Shown here piece after piece: positions 50,235 through 59,658 of a DNA stretch of 64,000 bases; positions within the stretch are counted from its first letter, which is position 1; every line of letters starts with the position of its first letter. Both the position numbers and the translations under genes were made by a program. This DNA comes from Paraburkholderia aspalathi (GTDB lineage Bacteria > Pseudomonadota > Gammaproteobacteria > Burkholderiales > Burkholderiaceae), in NCBI RefSeq assembly GCF_900116445.1, contig NZ_FPBH01000026.1, positions 1 to 64,000 on the forward strand, in the 5' to 3' direction. The notes under the pieces are model-generated. The model was not told the DNA's origin. It did not search any database and saw nothing but the letters and a program-made list of their open reading frames with translations.

Positions 50235-50708
50235 ATGTCCCCACATGACTTTCAACGCCTGATTGCGGGCGTGACAGAGCAACTCGCCGGCCGCCCGCTC
50301 GACGGCACGCTGACCACGTGGCTCAACGACACGTATCCCGCAAACGGCGCGACCTTCCGCGAACTGGCGGATGCCTGCCGCACCGGCGTGGCCGAAGGCT
50401 GGCTGTGCAATCGCGAAGGCGGCGGCATTCGTTATGGCCGGATCTTCAAGGCCTTGCCGGAAACCCACGGCTTTTCCGTCGACGTGGTCGATATGAAGGA
50501 TATTGCCGGTCCGCATCATGTGCATCCGAACGGCGAAATAGATCTGATCATGCCGCTCACCGAAGGCGCTACCTTCGACGGTCATCCGGCAGGTTGGTGC
50601 GTGTACGGTCCCGGCAGCGCGCATCGGCCGACCGTTGCGAATGGCCAGGCGCTGGTGCTGTATCTGCTGCCGCAAGGCGCGATCGAATTCACGCCCACCG
50701 CAGCGTAG
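50235..50708 (+). CDS. DUF4863 cupin-like protein (related to 4-hydroxylaminobenzoate lyase)
   Basis: This 157-residue protein has an N-terminal helical region and a C-terminal cupin-like segment with HHVHPNGEIDLIMPL and AHRPTVANGQALVLYLLPQG. DUF4863 includes PnbB-type 4-hydroxylaminobenzoate lyases (family knowledge). Here it is first in the plus-strand benzoate operon, ahead of the benzoate-CoA ligase, so an auxiliary benzoate role is more likely. GGAGG lies before the ATG. Direct function is unknown. Confidence 0.82.
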   Translation: MSPHDFQRLIAGVTEQLAGRPLDGTLTTWLNDTYPANGATFRELADACRTGVAEGWLCNREGGGIRYGRIFKALPETHGFSVDVVDMKDIAGPHHVHPNGEIDLIMPLTEGATFDGHPAGWCVYGPGSAHRPTVANGQALVLYLLPQGAIEFTPTAA

Positions 50709-50803
50709 CGGCACGAGACAAGCTTCACACGATCAGACAGTAAGCATCGAGCGGATCAAGAGCACATAACCGCCAGACCGCCCCCACCCGATGGAGGAGA
50801 CAT

Positions 50804-52396
50804 ATGGAAGCCCTGCTGGAAACGGCTGCGAGTCGGCCCGCGCCGACTGTCGAAGCGCCGCCCGCGATATTCAATTTCGCGGCCTACCTGTTTGGATTGA
50901 ATGAAGCGCGCGCCGCCAAGACTGCCTATATCGACGACACCGGCACGACCACCTACGGCGAACTCGAAGAACGGGCCCGGCGCTTCGCAAGCGCATTGCG
51001 CACGCTTGGTGTGCATCCGGAAGAACGCGTGCTGCTGGTGATGCTCGACACCATCGAACTGCCAATCGCCTTTCTCGGTGCGCTCTATGCGGGCGTCGTG
51101 CCGGTCGTCGCGAACACCTTGCTCACCACGGCCGACTATGTGTACATGCTGACGCACAGCCATGCGCGCGCCGTGATCGCATCCGGCGCATTGCTGCCGA
51201 ATGTCACGCAGGCGATGGATACCACCGAACACGACGGTTGCCAGTTGATCGTTTCACAGCCCCTTGACGGCGAGCCTTTGACGGCGCCGCGCCTCAACGA
51301 TCTGATCGACGCGGCCACACCGGCCACCAAGCCTTCTGCGACAGGTTGCGACGATATCGCGTTCTGGCTGTATTCGTCCGGCTCGACCGGCAAGCCGAAA
51401 GGCACCGTCCATACGCACGCGAATCTGTACTGGACCGCCGAGTTGTACGCGAAGCCGATTCTTGGCATCGTCGAAAGCGATGTAGTTTTCTCGGCGGCCA
51501 AGTTGTTCTTTGCATACGGTCTGGGCAATGGGTTGACGTTCCCACTTTCGGTTGGCGCCACGGCTGTATTGATGGCCGAGCGCCCCACCGCCGACGCGAT
51601 TTTCACGCGCCTCGTGCGGCATCGCCCGACCATTTTTTACGGCGTACCGACGCTCTACGCGAGCATGCTCGTCTCGCCCAACCTGCCCGAGCGCGCCGCT
51701 GTCGCGATGCGCGTGTGCACGTCGGCGGGCGAAGCGCTGCCGCGCGAAATTGGCGAGCGCTTCACCGCGCATTTCGGCTGCGAAATTCTCGACGGCATCG
51801 GCTCGACCGAGATGCTGCATATCTTCCTGTCGAACCGCACGGGTGAAGTCGAGTACGGCACCACGGGCCGCCCCGTGCCCGGCTATGAAGTCGAACTGCG
51901 CGACGAAGCCGGACATCCGGTGCCCGACGACGAAGTCGGCGATCTGTTTATCAAAGGACCGAGCGCGGCACTCATGTACTGGAGCAATCGCGAGAAGTCG
52001 CGCGCCACGTTCCTCGGCGAGTGGATCCGCAGCGGAGATAAGTACCGTCGTCTCGCGAACGGCTGTTACGTGTACGCGGGCCGCAGCGACGACATGCTGA
52101 AAGTGAGCGGTCAGTACGTATCACCCGTCGAAGTGGAGATGGTTCTGGTGCAGCACGACGCGGTGCTGGAAGCCGCGGTGGTCGGTGTCGATCATGGCGG
52201 CCTCGTGAAGACCCGCGCGTTCGTGGTGCTGAAGCGTGAATTCACACCGTCTGAGATACTCGCGGATGAGTTGAAGAATTTCGTCAAGGGACGGCTCGCG
52301 CCGCACAAGTATCCGCGCGATATCCTCTTCGTCGACGATTTGCCGAAAACCGCTACCGGCAAGATTCAACGCTTCAAACTGCGCGAACAGTCATAA
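50804..52396 (+). CDS. bclA: Benzoate-CoA ligase
   Basis: This 530-residue ANL-superfamily adenylating enzyme activates benzoate to benzoyl-CoA, feeding BoxAB. The A3 motif is WLYSSGSTGKPKGTVHTH and the later core contains YVYAGRSDDMLKVSGQYVSPVEVE with the catalytic Lys in LPKTATGKIQRFKLRE. GGAGGAG precedes the ATG. It is the second gene of the plus-strand operon, eight bases before the alpha/beta hydrolase start. Confidence 0.96.
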   Translation: MEALLETAASRPAPTVEAPPAIFNFAAYLFGLNEARAAKTAYIDDTGTTTYGELEERARRFASALRTLGVHPEERVLLVMLDTIELPIAFLGALYAGVVPVVANTLLTTADYVYMLTHSHARAVIASGALLPNVTQAMDTTEHDGCQLIVSQPLDGEPLTAPRLNDLIDAATPATKPSATGCDDIAFWLYSSGSTGKPKGTVHTHANLYWTAELYAKPILGIVESDVVFSAAKLFFAYGLGNGLTFPLSVGATAVLMAERPTADAIFTRLVRHRPTIFYGVPTLYASMLVSPNLPERAAVAMRVCTSAGEALPREIGERFTAHFGCEILDGIGSTEMLHIFLSNRTGEVEYGTTGRPVPGYEVELRDEAGHPVPDDEVGDLFIKGPSAALMYWSNREKSRATFLGEWIRSGDKYRRLANGCYVYAGRSDDMLKVSGQYVSPVEVEMVLVQHDAVLEAAVVGVDHGGLVKTRAFVVLKREFTPSEILADELKNFVKGRLAPHKYPRDILFVDDLPKTATGKIQRFKLREQS

Positions 52397-52404
52397 GGTG
52401 ATCC

Positions 52405-53235
52405 ATGCAGAACCCCGCAACCGCAACCCTTGCTAGCGAATTCGCAGAACTGCCCGCCACGGCATCGCATGGGCCCTTGCGCATCGAATATCGCTGGGTG
52501 AATGAAGCGGCGGCCAATGCACCGATCGCCGTCTTCCTGCACGAAGGACTGGGTTCCATCGCGATGTGGCGCGACTGGCCGCAAGCCTTGTGCGAGCGGC
52601 TCGGCATGCGTGGTCTCGTTTATTCGCGACCCGGCTATGGGCTATCCACGCCGCGTGCGCACGACGTCAAATGGCCGGTCGATTTCATGACCTCACAAAC
52701 GCGCGACATCCTGCCCGCTTTGCTCGATGCGCTCGATATCGGCGCACAGGAACGCAAGCGCATGTGGGTGATCGGCCATAGCGACGGCGGCTCGATCGCG
52801 CTGCTCTATGCGGCGCAGCATCCGGATGAATTGGCAGGCGCGATAGCAATCGCGCCGCATGTATTCGTCGAAGACATATCTGTGGAAAGCATCGCGCAAA
52901 CCAAGCAACTCTACGAGACCACCGATCTGCGCAGCAAGCTAGCCCGCTATCACGCCGACGTCGATTCCGCGTTCTATGGCTGGAACGATATCTGGCTGAA
53001 TCCGGCGTTCAGGGAATGGCGCATCGTGGATGAACTCGCCGCCATCCGGCAACCTTTACTCGCAGTGCAAGGCCACGACGACAACTACGGCACCATGGCG
53101 CAGATCGATACGATCGGCGAGCGCGTGCCGCATGCGCAATTGGTGAAGCTCGATGCTTGCGGACACTCGCCACATCGCGATGCACCGGATGCGTTGAATG
53201 ACGCGATTGCGGGGTTCGTTGCAAAACAGCGCTAG
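52405..53235 (+). CDS. Alpha/beta hydrolase of the benzoate cluster
   Basis: This 276-residue alpha/beta-fold protein has the nucleophile elbow in IGHSDGGSIALLYAA (Ser in GHSDGG), an oxyanion region LHEGLGSIAMW and a late CGHSPHRDAP that supplies the His. It starts eight bases after the ligase stop, so it is cotranscribed. Related proteins are seen in other box clusters, possibly as thioesterases or lactone hydrolases; the substrate is unknown. A terminator follows. Confidence 0.92.
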   Translation: MQNPATATLASEFAELPATASHGPLRIEYRWVNEAAANAPIAVFLHEGLGSIAMWRDWPQALCERLGMRGLVYSRPGYGLSTPRAHDVKWPVDFMTSQTRDILPALLDALDIGAQERKRMWVIGHSDGGSIALLYAAQHPDELAGAIAIAPHVFVEDISVESIAQTKQLYETTDLRSKLARYHADVDSAFYGWNDIWLNPAFREWRIVDELAAIRQPLLAVQGHDDNYGTMAQIDTIGERVPHAQLVKLDACGHSPHRDAPDALNDAIAGFVAKQR

Positions 53236-53708
53236 CCCGAAACGACCGCACCGAAACGCCGTACAACTGCGCCGCCCCCGGCGCAGTTTTTTATGCGACA
53301 TAAATAGAAAAGCGTGCCACTCGCAAAGCACCTCCACGATCAAGCGCTTTAATCCCCCGCTCTAAAAGATACCGTTGCGCAAGCATTCAATATGCTTGTA
53401 GACTTCGCCACAACCTCGCTGATTTCTTTAATCGCCAGAAACATAAAAAACAACAAATTCGCTTAATGATTTCGCACCGCTTCAATGCAAACGAACAAAC
53501 TGGCGTTCTTTGATAACACTCGGCCATACGGTCTATTGAGTGCGCTCATCGCGCTGCGTCGGGCGGCTCAGCCAGTTCGTTCCCATTTCAGATTCGCCAA
53601 ACGCTCTTTCCGCTTTCCGTCTCACCTCCGCATGAGGCCGGTCGAACGACGTGTGTAACCAACCGGTCATTCTCTCCTTTTGTGTTCTCTCACCTGAAGA
53701 TCATCGAC
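53236..53708. other. Intergenic region after the box operon
   Basis: It holds the operon terminator (53265-53292) and an AT-rich stretch at about 53340-53515 that probably carries the SPFH gene promoter. No other coding sequence is supported. Confidence 0.5.
53265..53292 (+). terminator. Terminator of the benzoate ligase operon
   Basis: The 9-bp stem aactgcgcc / ggcgcagtt with a six-base loop is followed by TTTT and A. Confidence 0.88.
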
Positions 53709-54587
53709 ATGGGCCAGATTATTGTTGTTCTTTTCTTCGCCGCCATTATCGGCGCGGCAGCTGTATTCGCTTCTAAATCGCTGCGCAAAGACCATGAGCC
53801 GCAAATGCGCTACGGCGTTATCACATTCGTCCTGGTTGTAGCTGTCGGCATGCTGTTTTCGTGCTTTACGCAGGTCTCGCAATCGCGCATCGGCGTAGTC
53901 ACAACCTTCGGGCATATCGAATCGGACACGCTGTCCGAGGGCCCTCACCTCGTCAGCCCGGTATCGCGCGTGCATGAGGTATTCATTGGACTCGACGTCG
54001 CCAAGGTAGAAGGCGCGCAAGCTGCATCGAAAGACCTGCAGTCGGTGCATACCGACCTGACGATGAACTATCGCGTTGATCCCAACAAGGTTCGCGCACT
54101 GTTTGCGATGGCGCCGTCGCTCGAATATGAGGCGTCGTATGTGCAGCCTGCGATGTTCGAAGTGTTCAAGGCGGTCGCCGCGCGCTACACCGCGGAAGAA
54201 CTCGTCACAAAGCGCCAGCAGGTATCGACCGACATCATGAGCGGCTTGATCACCAAGCTCAAAGGCTACGGCTTTCTGATTCAGGACATCAACATCACCA
54301 ACTTCAAGTTCAGCGCCGCATTCGATCAGGCGATCGAGGCGAAGGTCACCGCCAGCCAGCGCGCCGAACAGGCCGAGCGCGAACTCGCGCGCGTGAAGTT
54401 CGAAGCGGATCAGCAGATTGCCAAGGCACGCGGTGAAGCGGAATCGATCGCGATTCAGGCGCAGGCCGTCAAGACCAACGGCGGACAGGAGTATCTGCAG
54501 TTGCAGGCGATCAATCGCTGGGACGGCAAGCTGCCGACCTATATGGGCGCCGGTGCGCCGCTGCCTTTTCTGAACATCGAGAAGTAA
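53709..54587 (+). CDS. SPFH/prohibitin-domain membrane protein
   Basis: This 292-residue protein has two N-terminal hydrophobic segments (about 3-22 and 35-55) followed by a prohibitin-like SPFH domain (QSRIGVVTTFGHIESDTLSEGPHLVSPVSRVHEV). A C-terminal coiled coil follows (QRAEQAERELARVKFEADQQIAKARGEAE). It resembles HflC/prohibitin scaffold proteins that organise inner-membrane microdomains or regulate FtsH. No NfeD or HflK gene is adjacent. MGQIIVV was taken as start. Confidence 0.88.
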   Translation: MGQIIVVLFFAAIIGAAAVFASKSLRKDHEPQMRYGVITFVLVVAVGMLFSCFTQVSQSRIGVVTTFGHIESDTLSEGPHLVSPVSRVHEVFIGLDVAKVEGAQAASKDLQSVHTDLTMNYRVDPNKVRALFAMAPSLEYEASYVQPAMFEVFKAVAARYTAEELVTKRQQVSTDIMSGLITKLKGYGFLIQDINITNFKFSAAFDQAIEAKVTASQRAEQAERELARVKFEADQQIAKARGEAESIAIQAQAVKTNGGQEYLQLQAINRWDGKLPTYMGAGAPLPFLNIEK

Positions 54588-54598
54588 GGCGCAACGTG

Positions 54599-54625
54599 GC
54601 CGCTGCCCGATGGATGGGCAGCGGC
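54599..54625. terminator. Hairpin between SPFH and gntP genes
   Basis: The 10-bp stem gccgctgccc / gggcagcggc with a seven-base loop lies between convergent genes. T-tract is weak (GTTTC), so terminator efficiency is uncertain. Confidence 0.6.
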
Positions 54626-54643
54626 GTTTCTACCTCTCCCCGC

Positions 54644-56014
54644 TCAAATCACGGTCGAAAGTCCCAACGTCAATACGAGCGCCGTGACCGAAATGATCGT
54701 TTCGCAAACGGTCCACGTCTTGAAGGTTTGCGGCACAGTCATCCCGAAGTACTCCTTCACCAGCCAGAACCCGCCGTCGTTCACGTGCGACAGAATCAGC
54801 GATCCCGCGCCGGTGGCCAGCACCAGCAACTCGGGCCGCACACCGCCCGCCGTACCCACCGCCGCTGCCGCGATCGGTGCAATGATGCCGGCCGCCGTTG
54901 CCATTGCCACAGTCGCCGAACCCGTCGCCACACGAATCAACGCCGCCACCAGCCACGCGAGAATCAGCAGCGGCACATGCGCGCCCGTCGCGACATCGAC
55001 GATCGCCTTCGACGCGCCGCTATCGATCAGGATGCGCCCGAAGCCCGCGCCCGCTCCCACCACCAGCGTGATACTTGCCGTCGGCGCCAGACACTCGTTG
55101 GTGAACTTGAGGATCTGCTCGCGATTAAAGCCACGCGACTTGCCGAACGTGTAGAAGCTCAACAGCACGGCCAGCAACAGAGCCATGTCAGGATGGCCGA
55201 TCAGACGCAGCGCGTTGTTCATCGACGATTTGGCCGGCACAATCAAATCCGCCCAACTGCCGACCAGCATCAACAACACCGGCAACAGCACCGTCAACAA
55301 CGTAATGCCGAAGCCCGGCAGTTCCTGATGCGAGCGCTTCGCGTCCTGTTCGATGAACTGCTGCGCCATCGGGTTAAAGCCGTCGAGCACGACAAAGCGC
55401 GCGATCAGCTTCGAGAACAGCGGGCCAGCCACCGCCGCGGTCGGAATACCGACAATCAGCGCGTAGAAAATCGTGTGACCGATATCCGCGTTGTAGGCCG
55501 TGACCGCGAGCAACGCAGCCGGGTGCGGCGGAATCAGACCGTGGACGACGGACAAACCCGCCACCATCGGAATGCCGACGCGAATCATCGACGTACCGGT
55601 GCGCTGGGCGACGTTGAATGCGATCGGAATCAGCAGCACGAAGCCGACTTCAAAAAACACCGGCAAACCGACGAGAAACGCGATGCACATCATCGCCCAG
55701 TGCACGTTCTTCGGGCCGAACAGGTCGATCAGCGTACGCGCGATACGTTCCGCACCGCCCGATTCAGCCATCATCTTGCCGAGCATCGTACCGAGCCCAA
55801 CCACGATGGCAATATGGCCGAGCGTGCCGCCCACGCCAGTTTCGAACGACTTGAGAATCGATGTCGCCGGCATGCCGACGGCGAGTGCCAACGCCACCGA
55901 CACCATCATCAACGTGATGAACGGATTCATCTTGAAGCGCGCGATCAGCACGACCAGCGCGATGATGGCAATCAATGCATAGACGAGTAACAGACTTCCT
56001 TGAACGGTCGCCAT
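54644..56014 (-). CDS. GntP-family gluconate (sugar acid) permease
   Basis: This 456-residue membrane carrier has about 12-14 helices. The family motifs GGVGGTLGHIAIVVGLGTMLGKMMAESGGAERIART-like (about 60-95) and LIPPHPAALLAV are intact, as is the late HVNDGGFWLVKEYFGM. It imports gluconate or related sugar acids with protons. CAGGAG lies before the ATG. It lies downstream of the porin and SelA-like genes on the same strand, which together suggest a sugar-acid uptake and catabolism set. Confidence 0.92.
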   Translation of the reverse strand: MATVQGSLLLVYALIAIIALVVLIARFKMNPFITLMMVSVALALAVGMPATSILKSFETGVGGTLGHIAIVVGLGTMLGKMMAESGGAERIARTLIDLFGPKNVHWAMMCIAFLVGLPVFFEVGFVLLIPIAFNVAQRTGTSMIRVGIPMVAGLSVVHGLIPPHPAALLAVTAYNADIGHTIFYALIVGIPTAAVAGPLFSKLIARFVVLDGFNPMAQQFIEQDAKRSHQELPGFGITLLTVLLPVLLMLVGSWADLIVPAKSSMNNALRLIGHPDMALLLAVLLSFYTFGKSRGFNREQILKFTNECLAPTASITLVVGAGAGFGRILIDSGASKAIVDVATGAHVPLLILAWLVAALIRVATGSATVAMATAAGIIAPIAAAAVGTAGGVRPELLVLATGAGSLILSHVNDGGFWLVKEYFGMTVPQTFKTWTVCETIISVTALVLTLGLSTVI

Positions 56015-56092
56015 AAGTGCTCCTGAAGAGAAAGAACCGCGCCGCAGCTTCCGTTAAGCGGAATGTTGTACGCAGCGGCGCGGGCGGCAGAC

Positions 56093-57208
56093 TTAGAACT
56101 TGTGGCGAATGCCGGCGACGGTCACGAACTGGCCGTTGTTGCTCGACGGATTCGAAATGCCTTCGACCCATGCGTGCGAACCGGACGCGCGTTGGTAGAT
56201 GCCGTTCAGGTAGAGGTCGGTGGTCTTCGACAGGAAGTACTCGCCGCCCACGCTCAGTTGGTTGTAGTGAGCGTTGGTCGCCGTAGTGCCGCTGGTGTTC
56301 TGCGTCGTGTAGATGTAGCCGAGCGCGAGCAACGTGGCCGGCGTGAACTGATACTTCAGGCTGGCTTCGTAGTTCGCGAAACGCAGGCTGCCGCCGCTCA
56401 GCAACTGGAATTGCGAGTTCGTGTACAGCAGCGCGACGGTTGCCGGGCCGAACACGTACGAACCGCCCGCGCCCCACACCTGGTTGCGCTTCACGCCGCT
56501 GATGATCGACGAGCTGGTGCTGTAGTAGTTGTCAGACGGCGCCGCGCCTGTGGTGTTGGTCGCCGGCCGATTGACCAGCGAGTAAGCTGCGTCAAGGTGC
56601 AGCGGACCGTTCACATAATCGGCGCCAACGCTCCATGCGCGATTGTTGGAGAACTCGCCCGCCGTATTCGAGAACGCGTACATCGCATTCGCCGTGAAGC
56701 CGGCATAGGTCGGCGTGGTGTACTTGACCGCATTGTTGGTGCGGTACGTGTTGTTGATATCGTCGTTGTCGTAGATCGCGTTGCCGTACTGGCTCATCGC
56801 GCCGACGCCATTGATCTGCATGTTCGACAGATAGTCCTGCACGCTGTTGTACTGACGGCCGAGCGTGATCGTACCGGCCTTGCTGTTGGAGAGCGCCACC
56901 CATGCGCTACGGCCAAAGATGCGGCCGCCCTGACCGGCTGCGCCACTCTCCAGGCTGAAGCCGTTTTCGAGCTTGAACAGAACCTTGTTGCCGCCGCCCA
57001 GATCTTCGCTGCCGAGCAGGCCCCAACGCGAGCCCTGCACATTACCCTGCGTCGCCTGATAAGCCTTCTCACCCTTCTGATTATTGGTGAAGGTAAAGCC
57101 GGCATCGACAATGCCGTACAGCGTCACGCTGCTTTGTGCGTGGGCGGCCTGCGCGGCGAGTCCGGCGGCAGCGAAAGCGATGGCCGTACGAAGAATCTGC
57201 TTGTGCAT
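56093..57208 (-). CDS. Burkholderia-type trimeric outer-membrane porin
   Basis: This porin of about 371 residues has a signal peptide ending AAQAAHAQS and the start SSVTLYGIVDAGFTFTNN, the standard opening of betaproteobacterial OpcP/Omp38-like porins. The C-terminus ends in the barrel signature GIRHKF with a terminal Phe. GAGGAAACC precedes a double ATG. It is encoded between the permease and the SelA-like enzyme, so it probably admits the same hydrophilic substrate. Confidence 0.93.
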   Translation of the reverse strand: MHKQILRTAIAFAAAGLAAQAAHAQSSVTLYGIVDAGFTFTNNQKGEKAYQATQGNVQGSRWGLLGSEDLGGGNKVLFKLENGFSLESGAAGQGGRIFGRSAWVALSNSKAGTITLGRQYNSVQDYLSNMQINGVGAMSQYGNAIYDNDDINNTYRTNNAVKYTTPTYAGFTANAMYAFSNTAGEFSNNRAWSVGADYVNGPLHLDAAYSLVNRPATNTTGAAPSDNYYSTSSSIISGVKRNQVWGAGGSYVFGPATVALLYTNSQFQLLSGGSLRFANYEASLKYQFTPATLLALGYIYTTQNTSGTTATNAHYNQLSVGGEYFLSKTTDLYLNGIYQRASGSHAWVEGISNPSSNNGQFVTVAGIRHKF

Positions 57209-57369
57209 CATGGTTTCCTCAAGTCGAAAGAAAAGCGAACGCCGGTCACACAATGGTGTTCCGGCGATATGAGTAGTACTAAGCGGGCAAGTCAAAGCGG
57301 CACCGGAATTAAATCCGGCGCTACGGTCAAACAACGGTCATCGATCAATCGATATGAACCGGGAGAGAA

Positions 57370-58572
57370 TCAACCCGGCCAATTACGGCGCGCCGCAATG
57401 CGGCGCGCGTCGCGCTGGTAAAACGGCGTAACCACGGGTTCGGGCGACTGTCGTGCGCGCTCGAGCTCGGCAGTCAGCCGCGCCAGTACGGTCTGCTCTT
57501 CGCCCGGGTGCAGATTGCACGGGTCGATGAAAAAGAAATGCAGTTCCGCTTCATGATCACGCACGATCACCGGCGCCTCGCCTTCGGGTGGCCGCGCGAG
57601 CGCATCGGCGAGGTCCCACGCAGTGATACGGGCCTGCCGGGGATCGATATGCAGTTTCAGACGATCGAGCGGATTGCCGGTCGGATCGGCGTCGATCTCA
57701 GCCCAGACGCCGTCGCAACGATTCAAGGTCTCGCGCCACAGCGTGAGATAGCCGCGTTCGCGAGCGCGAACCGCGACATGGTCGCGCTGCTGCCATTGTT
57801 CGAGCGCGGTAATCGCGCCCACAATGCCTTCCTTGCCGACTTTCATGCCGCGGCCAATGCCGCCGTTCTGGAAATACGCGGCACGTACCAGCGTTTTATT
57901 ACCCGCGACGATGCCGGCGGTCAGCCCACCGAGAAATTTGTGCGCCGAATAAAGCGCAAAATCAGCGCCGGCTTCGATAAAGCGTTTGAGGTCGTATTCG
58001 GAAGCCGCGTCGACGATCACAGGCACACCCTTCGCGTGCGCAACCGCAATGAATTCTTCGAGCGGGATCATGCCGAATTGCACCGTATGATGCGAAACCA
58101 CGTAAAGCGCCGCAGCCGTGCGTTCGGTGATGCCGGTATTCAACTGGTAGCCGTGCGCTTCGGTTGCCGCACCCACCGGCACGACGCGCGCGCCGGACAA
58201 ACGGATCGCCTGGTCCGCCGGTGCGCCATAATTGACGAGGTGACCGGTTTGAATCACGACTTCGTTGCGCTGCAGGGCGCTCGTATCGGGCAACCGTTCG
58301 ATCAGGCCGTGGTCATCGCCCGTCATGGTCGCGGCGATGCACAGCGTGATCGCCGCCGAGCACGACGCGGTGATATACCCGGCTTCGCTACCGCACGCCT
58401 CGGCAATCGCCGCTGAGGCTCTGCGTTGCAGATCGTCGATCTCGACGAATTGCGGCAGCACCTGCGCTACCGCGTCGATTACCGGCGCGCTAACGATGGA
58501 CGCGCCCAGACTCGTCATCGTGCCTGAAGCATTGATGACAGGGCGTAAGCCAAAGCGAGAGCGAATGTCCAT
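57370..58572 (-). CDS. SelA-like PLP-dependent enzyme (DgaE/D-glucosaminate-6-P ammonia-lyase type)
   Basis: This 400-residue fold type I PLP protein has the Schiff-base Lys in the motif LYSAHKFLGGLTAGIVAG and the N-terminal RPVINASGTMTSLGASIVS typical of SelA-like and DgaE/YhfS enzymes. It lacks the N-terminal domain of true selenocysteine synthase, and no selB or selD is nearby. DgaE-type members eliminate ammonia from amino-sugar acids, leaving an enamine. GGAGG lies before the ATG. The neighbouring permease, porin, IclR regulator and RidA protein fit that chemistry; the precise substrate is unknown. Confidence 0.85.
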   Translation of the reverse strand: MDIRSRFGLRPVINASGTMTSLGASIVSAPVIDAVAQVLPQFVEIDDLQRRASAAIAEACGSEAGYITASCSAAITLCIAATMTGDDHGLIERLPDTSALQRNEVVIQTGHLVNYGAPADQAIRLSGARVVPVGAATEAHGYQLNTGITERTAAALYVVSHHTVQFGMIPLEEFIAVAHAKGVPVIVDAASEYDLKRFIEAGADFALYSAHKFLGGLTAGIVAGNKTLVRAAYFQNGGIGRGMKVGKEGIVGAITALEQWQQRDHVAVRARERGYLTLWRETLNRCDGVWAEIDADPTGNPLDRLKLHIDPRQARITAWDLADALARPPEGEAPVIVRDHEAELHFFFIDPCNLHPGEEQTVLARLTAELERARQSPEPVVTPFYQRDARRIAARRNWPG

Positions 58573-58590
58573 GAAGCGCCTCCGACCGGG

Positions 58591-58610
58591 TATTTCTTAA
58601 TTATGGAATA
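58591..58610. promoter_or_regulatory. Near-palindrome in the IclR divergent region
   Basis: tatttcttaattatggaata is a 20-base near-palindrome (arms tatttc/ggaata, one mismatch) centred between the SelA-like gene and the divergent IclR gene. IclR-type regulators often bind such AT-rich dyads. No direct evidence. Confidence 0.45.
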
Positions 58611-58690
58611 TATGTTGTAATTGCGGATCAGTCTAGCATACAATCACCCTGCGTCAACTGGACAAAAACATCTCGCGTCAAAGGAGCACG

Positions 58691-59554
58691 ATGGCTCGCA
58701 CGTCCCGACCTTCCGCGTCCGAAGCAGTACCCGCGGCGCCTTCAGCCAGCGCCGAAGCACAGGCTGAAACTGCCGCGCCGCGCACGCGCACCAGCGCGAT
58801 CGAGCGCGCCGTGCAGATTCTCGACGCGCTCCAGCAGGCAAACCGCCCGGCCACCGCGTATGAAGTCGCGCGCATGGTCGGCGCGCCGCTGTCCACCGTG
58901 TATTCGATCATCAACGATCTGGTCGAGAAGAACCTGTTGGCGCGGCGCATGGACGGCACGATCTGGCTCGGCTCGCGTCTGTACGGCTACGGTTTGACGT
59001 ACGCCAGCTCGCTCGACTACCTCGCGGTCGCTCATGAAGAAATGCAGCGGCTCTCCGCCGAAGTCGAAGAAACCGTGCAGGTCTGCGGACTCGAAGACGG
59101 CATGATGGTCGTCCAGCAAATGGCCGAAGGGCCGGGGCATTTCCGCGTGACCTCGCGAGTGGGCAGCCGCGTGCCGCTCAACTGGACCGCGTCCGGACGC
59201 CTGCTCGTCGGGCACCTGCCGGATGCCGAACGGGTCGCGTTTTTTGCGCAGCACGCGCAAAGCTCGCCGACCGGTCGCGCGGAAACCCGGCCGCAAGTGC
59301 TCGCGCAGATTGCCCGCGAGGCGCTGGAGGCGCGGCTGTCGATTCAGATCGGCGAATCGGATGCGTCCGTGGCGTGTCTCGCGGCGCCCGTGCTCGACAA
59401 CACCGGCGCGTGCGTTTTCACGATTTCGATCGTGATGCCCGAGGCGAAAGCCGAGCTTGGCACCGAACGGTTCGCACAAGCTGTGCAGGCGGTGGCCGCC
59501 CGGATCGAAGCGCGCCTCGGCTGGCGGCATCGCGAGCAGGACCCGGCGGCGTAA
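58691..59554 (+). CDS. IclR-family transcriptional regulator
   Basis: This 287-residue regulator has an N-terminal winged HTH (SAIERAVQILDALQQANRPATAYEVARMVGAPLSTVYSIINDL) and a C-terminal IclR effector domain (LLVGHLPDAERVAF, VACLAAPVLDNTGA, VFTISIVMPEAK). A long Ala/Glu-rich N-terminal extension precedes the HTH. AAAGGAG lies before the ATG. It is divergent from the SelA-like gene and upstream of the RidA-like gene, so it probably controls the sugar-acid module. Confidence 0.92.
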   Translation: MARTSRPSASEAVPAAPSASAEAQAETAAPRTRTSAIERAVQILDALQQANRPATAYEVARMVGAPLSTVYSIINDLVEKNLLARRMDGTIWLGSRLYGYGLTYASSLDYLAVAHEEMQRLSAEVEETVQVCGLEDGMMVVQQMAEGPGHFRVTSRVGSRVPLNWTASGRLLVGHLPDAERVAFFAQHAQSSPTGRAETRPQVLAQIAREALEARLSIQIGESDASVACLAAPVLDNTGACVFTISIVMPEAKAELGTERFAQAVQAVAARIEARLGWRHREQDPAA

Positions 59555-59658
59555 GGCCGCCCGGGCCCGAAGCACGAAGAAGCATTAAAGAAGCATTAAC
59601 TCCAAACCCGCACGCAACGCTGACTCCTTAAAGACCGCTCACCATCACTTCCCCACCG

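Noticed and set aside
57370-58572. Selenocysteine synthase SelA
   Set aside because: It lacks the N-terminal domain of SelA, and no selB, selD or SECIS-linked gene is present; the sugar-acid context fits a DgaE-type lyase better.
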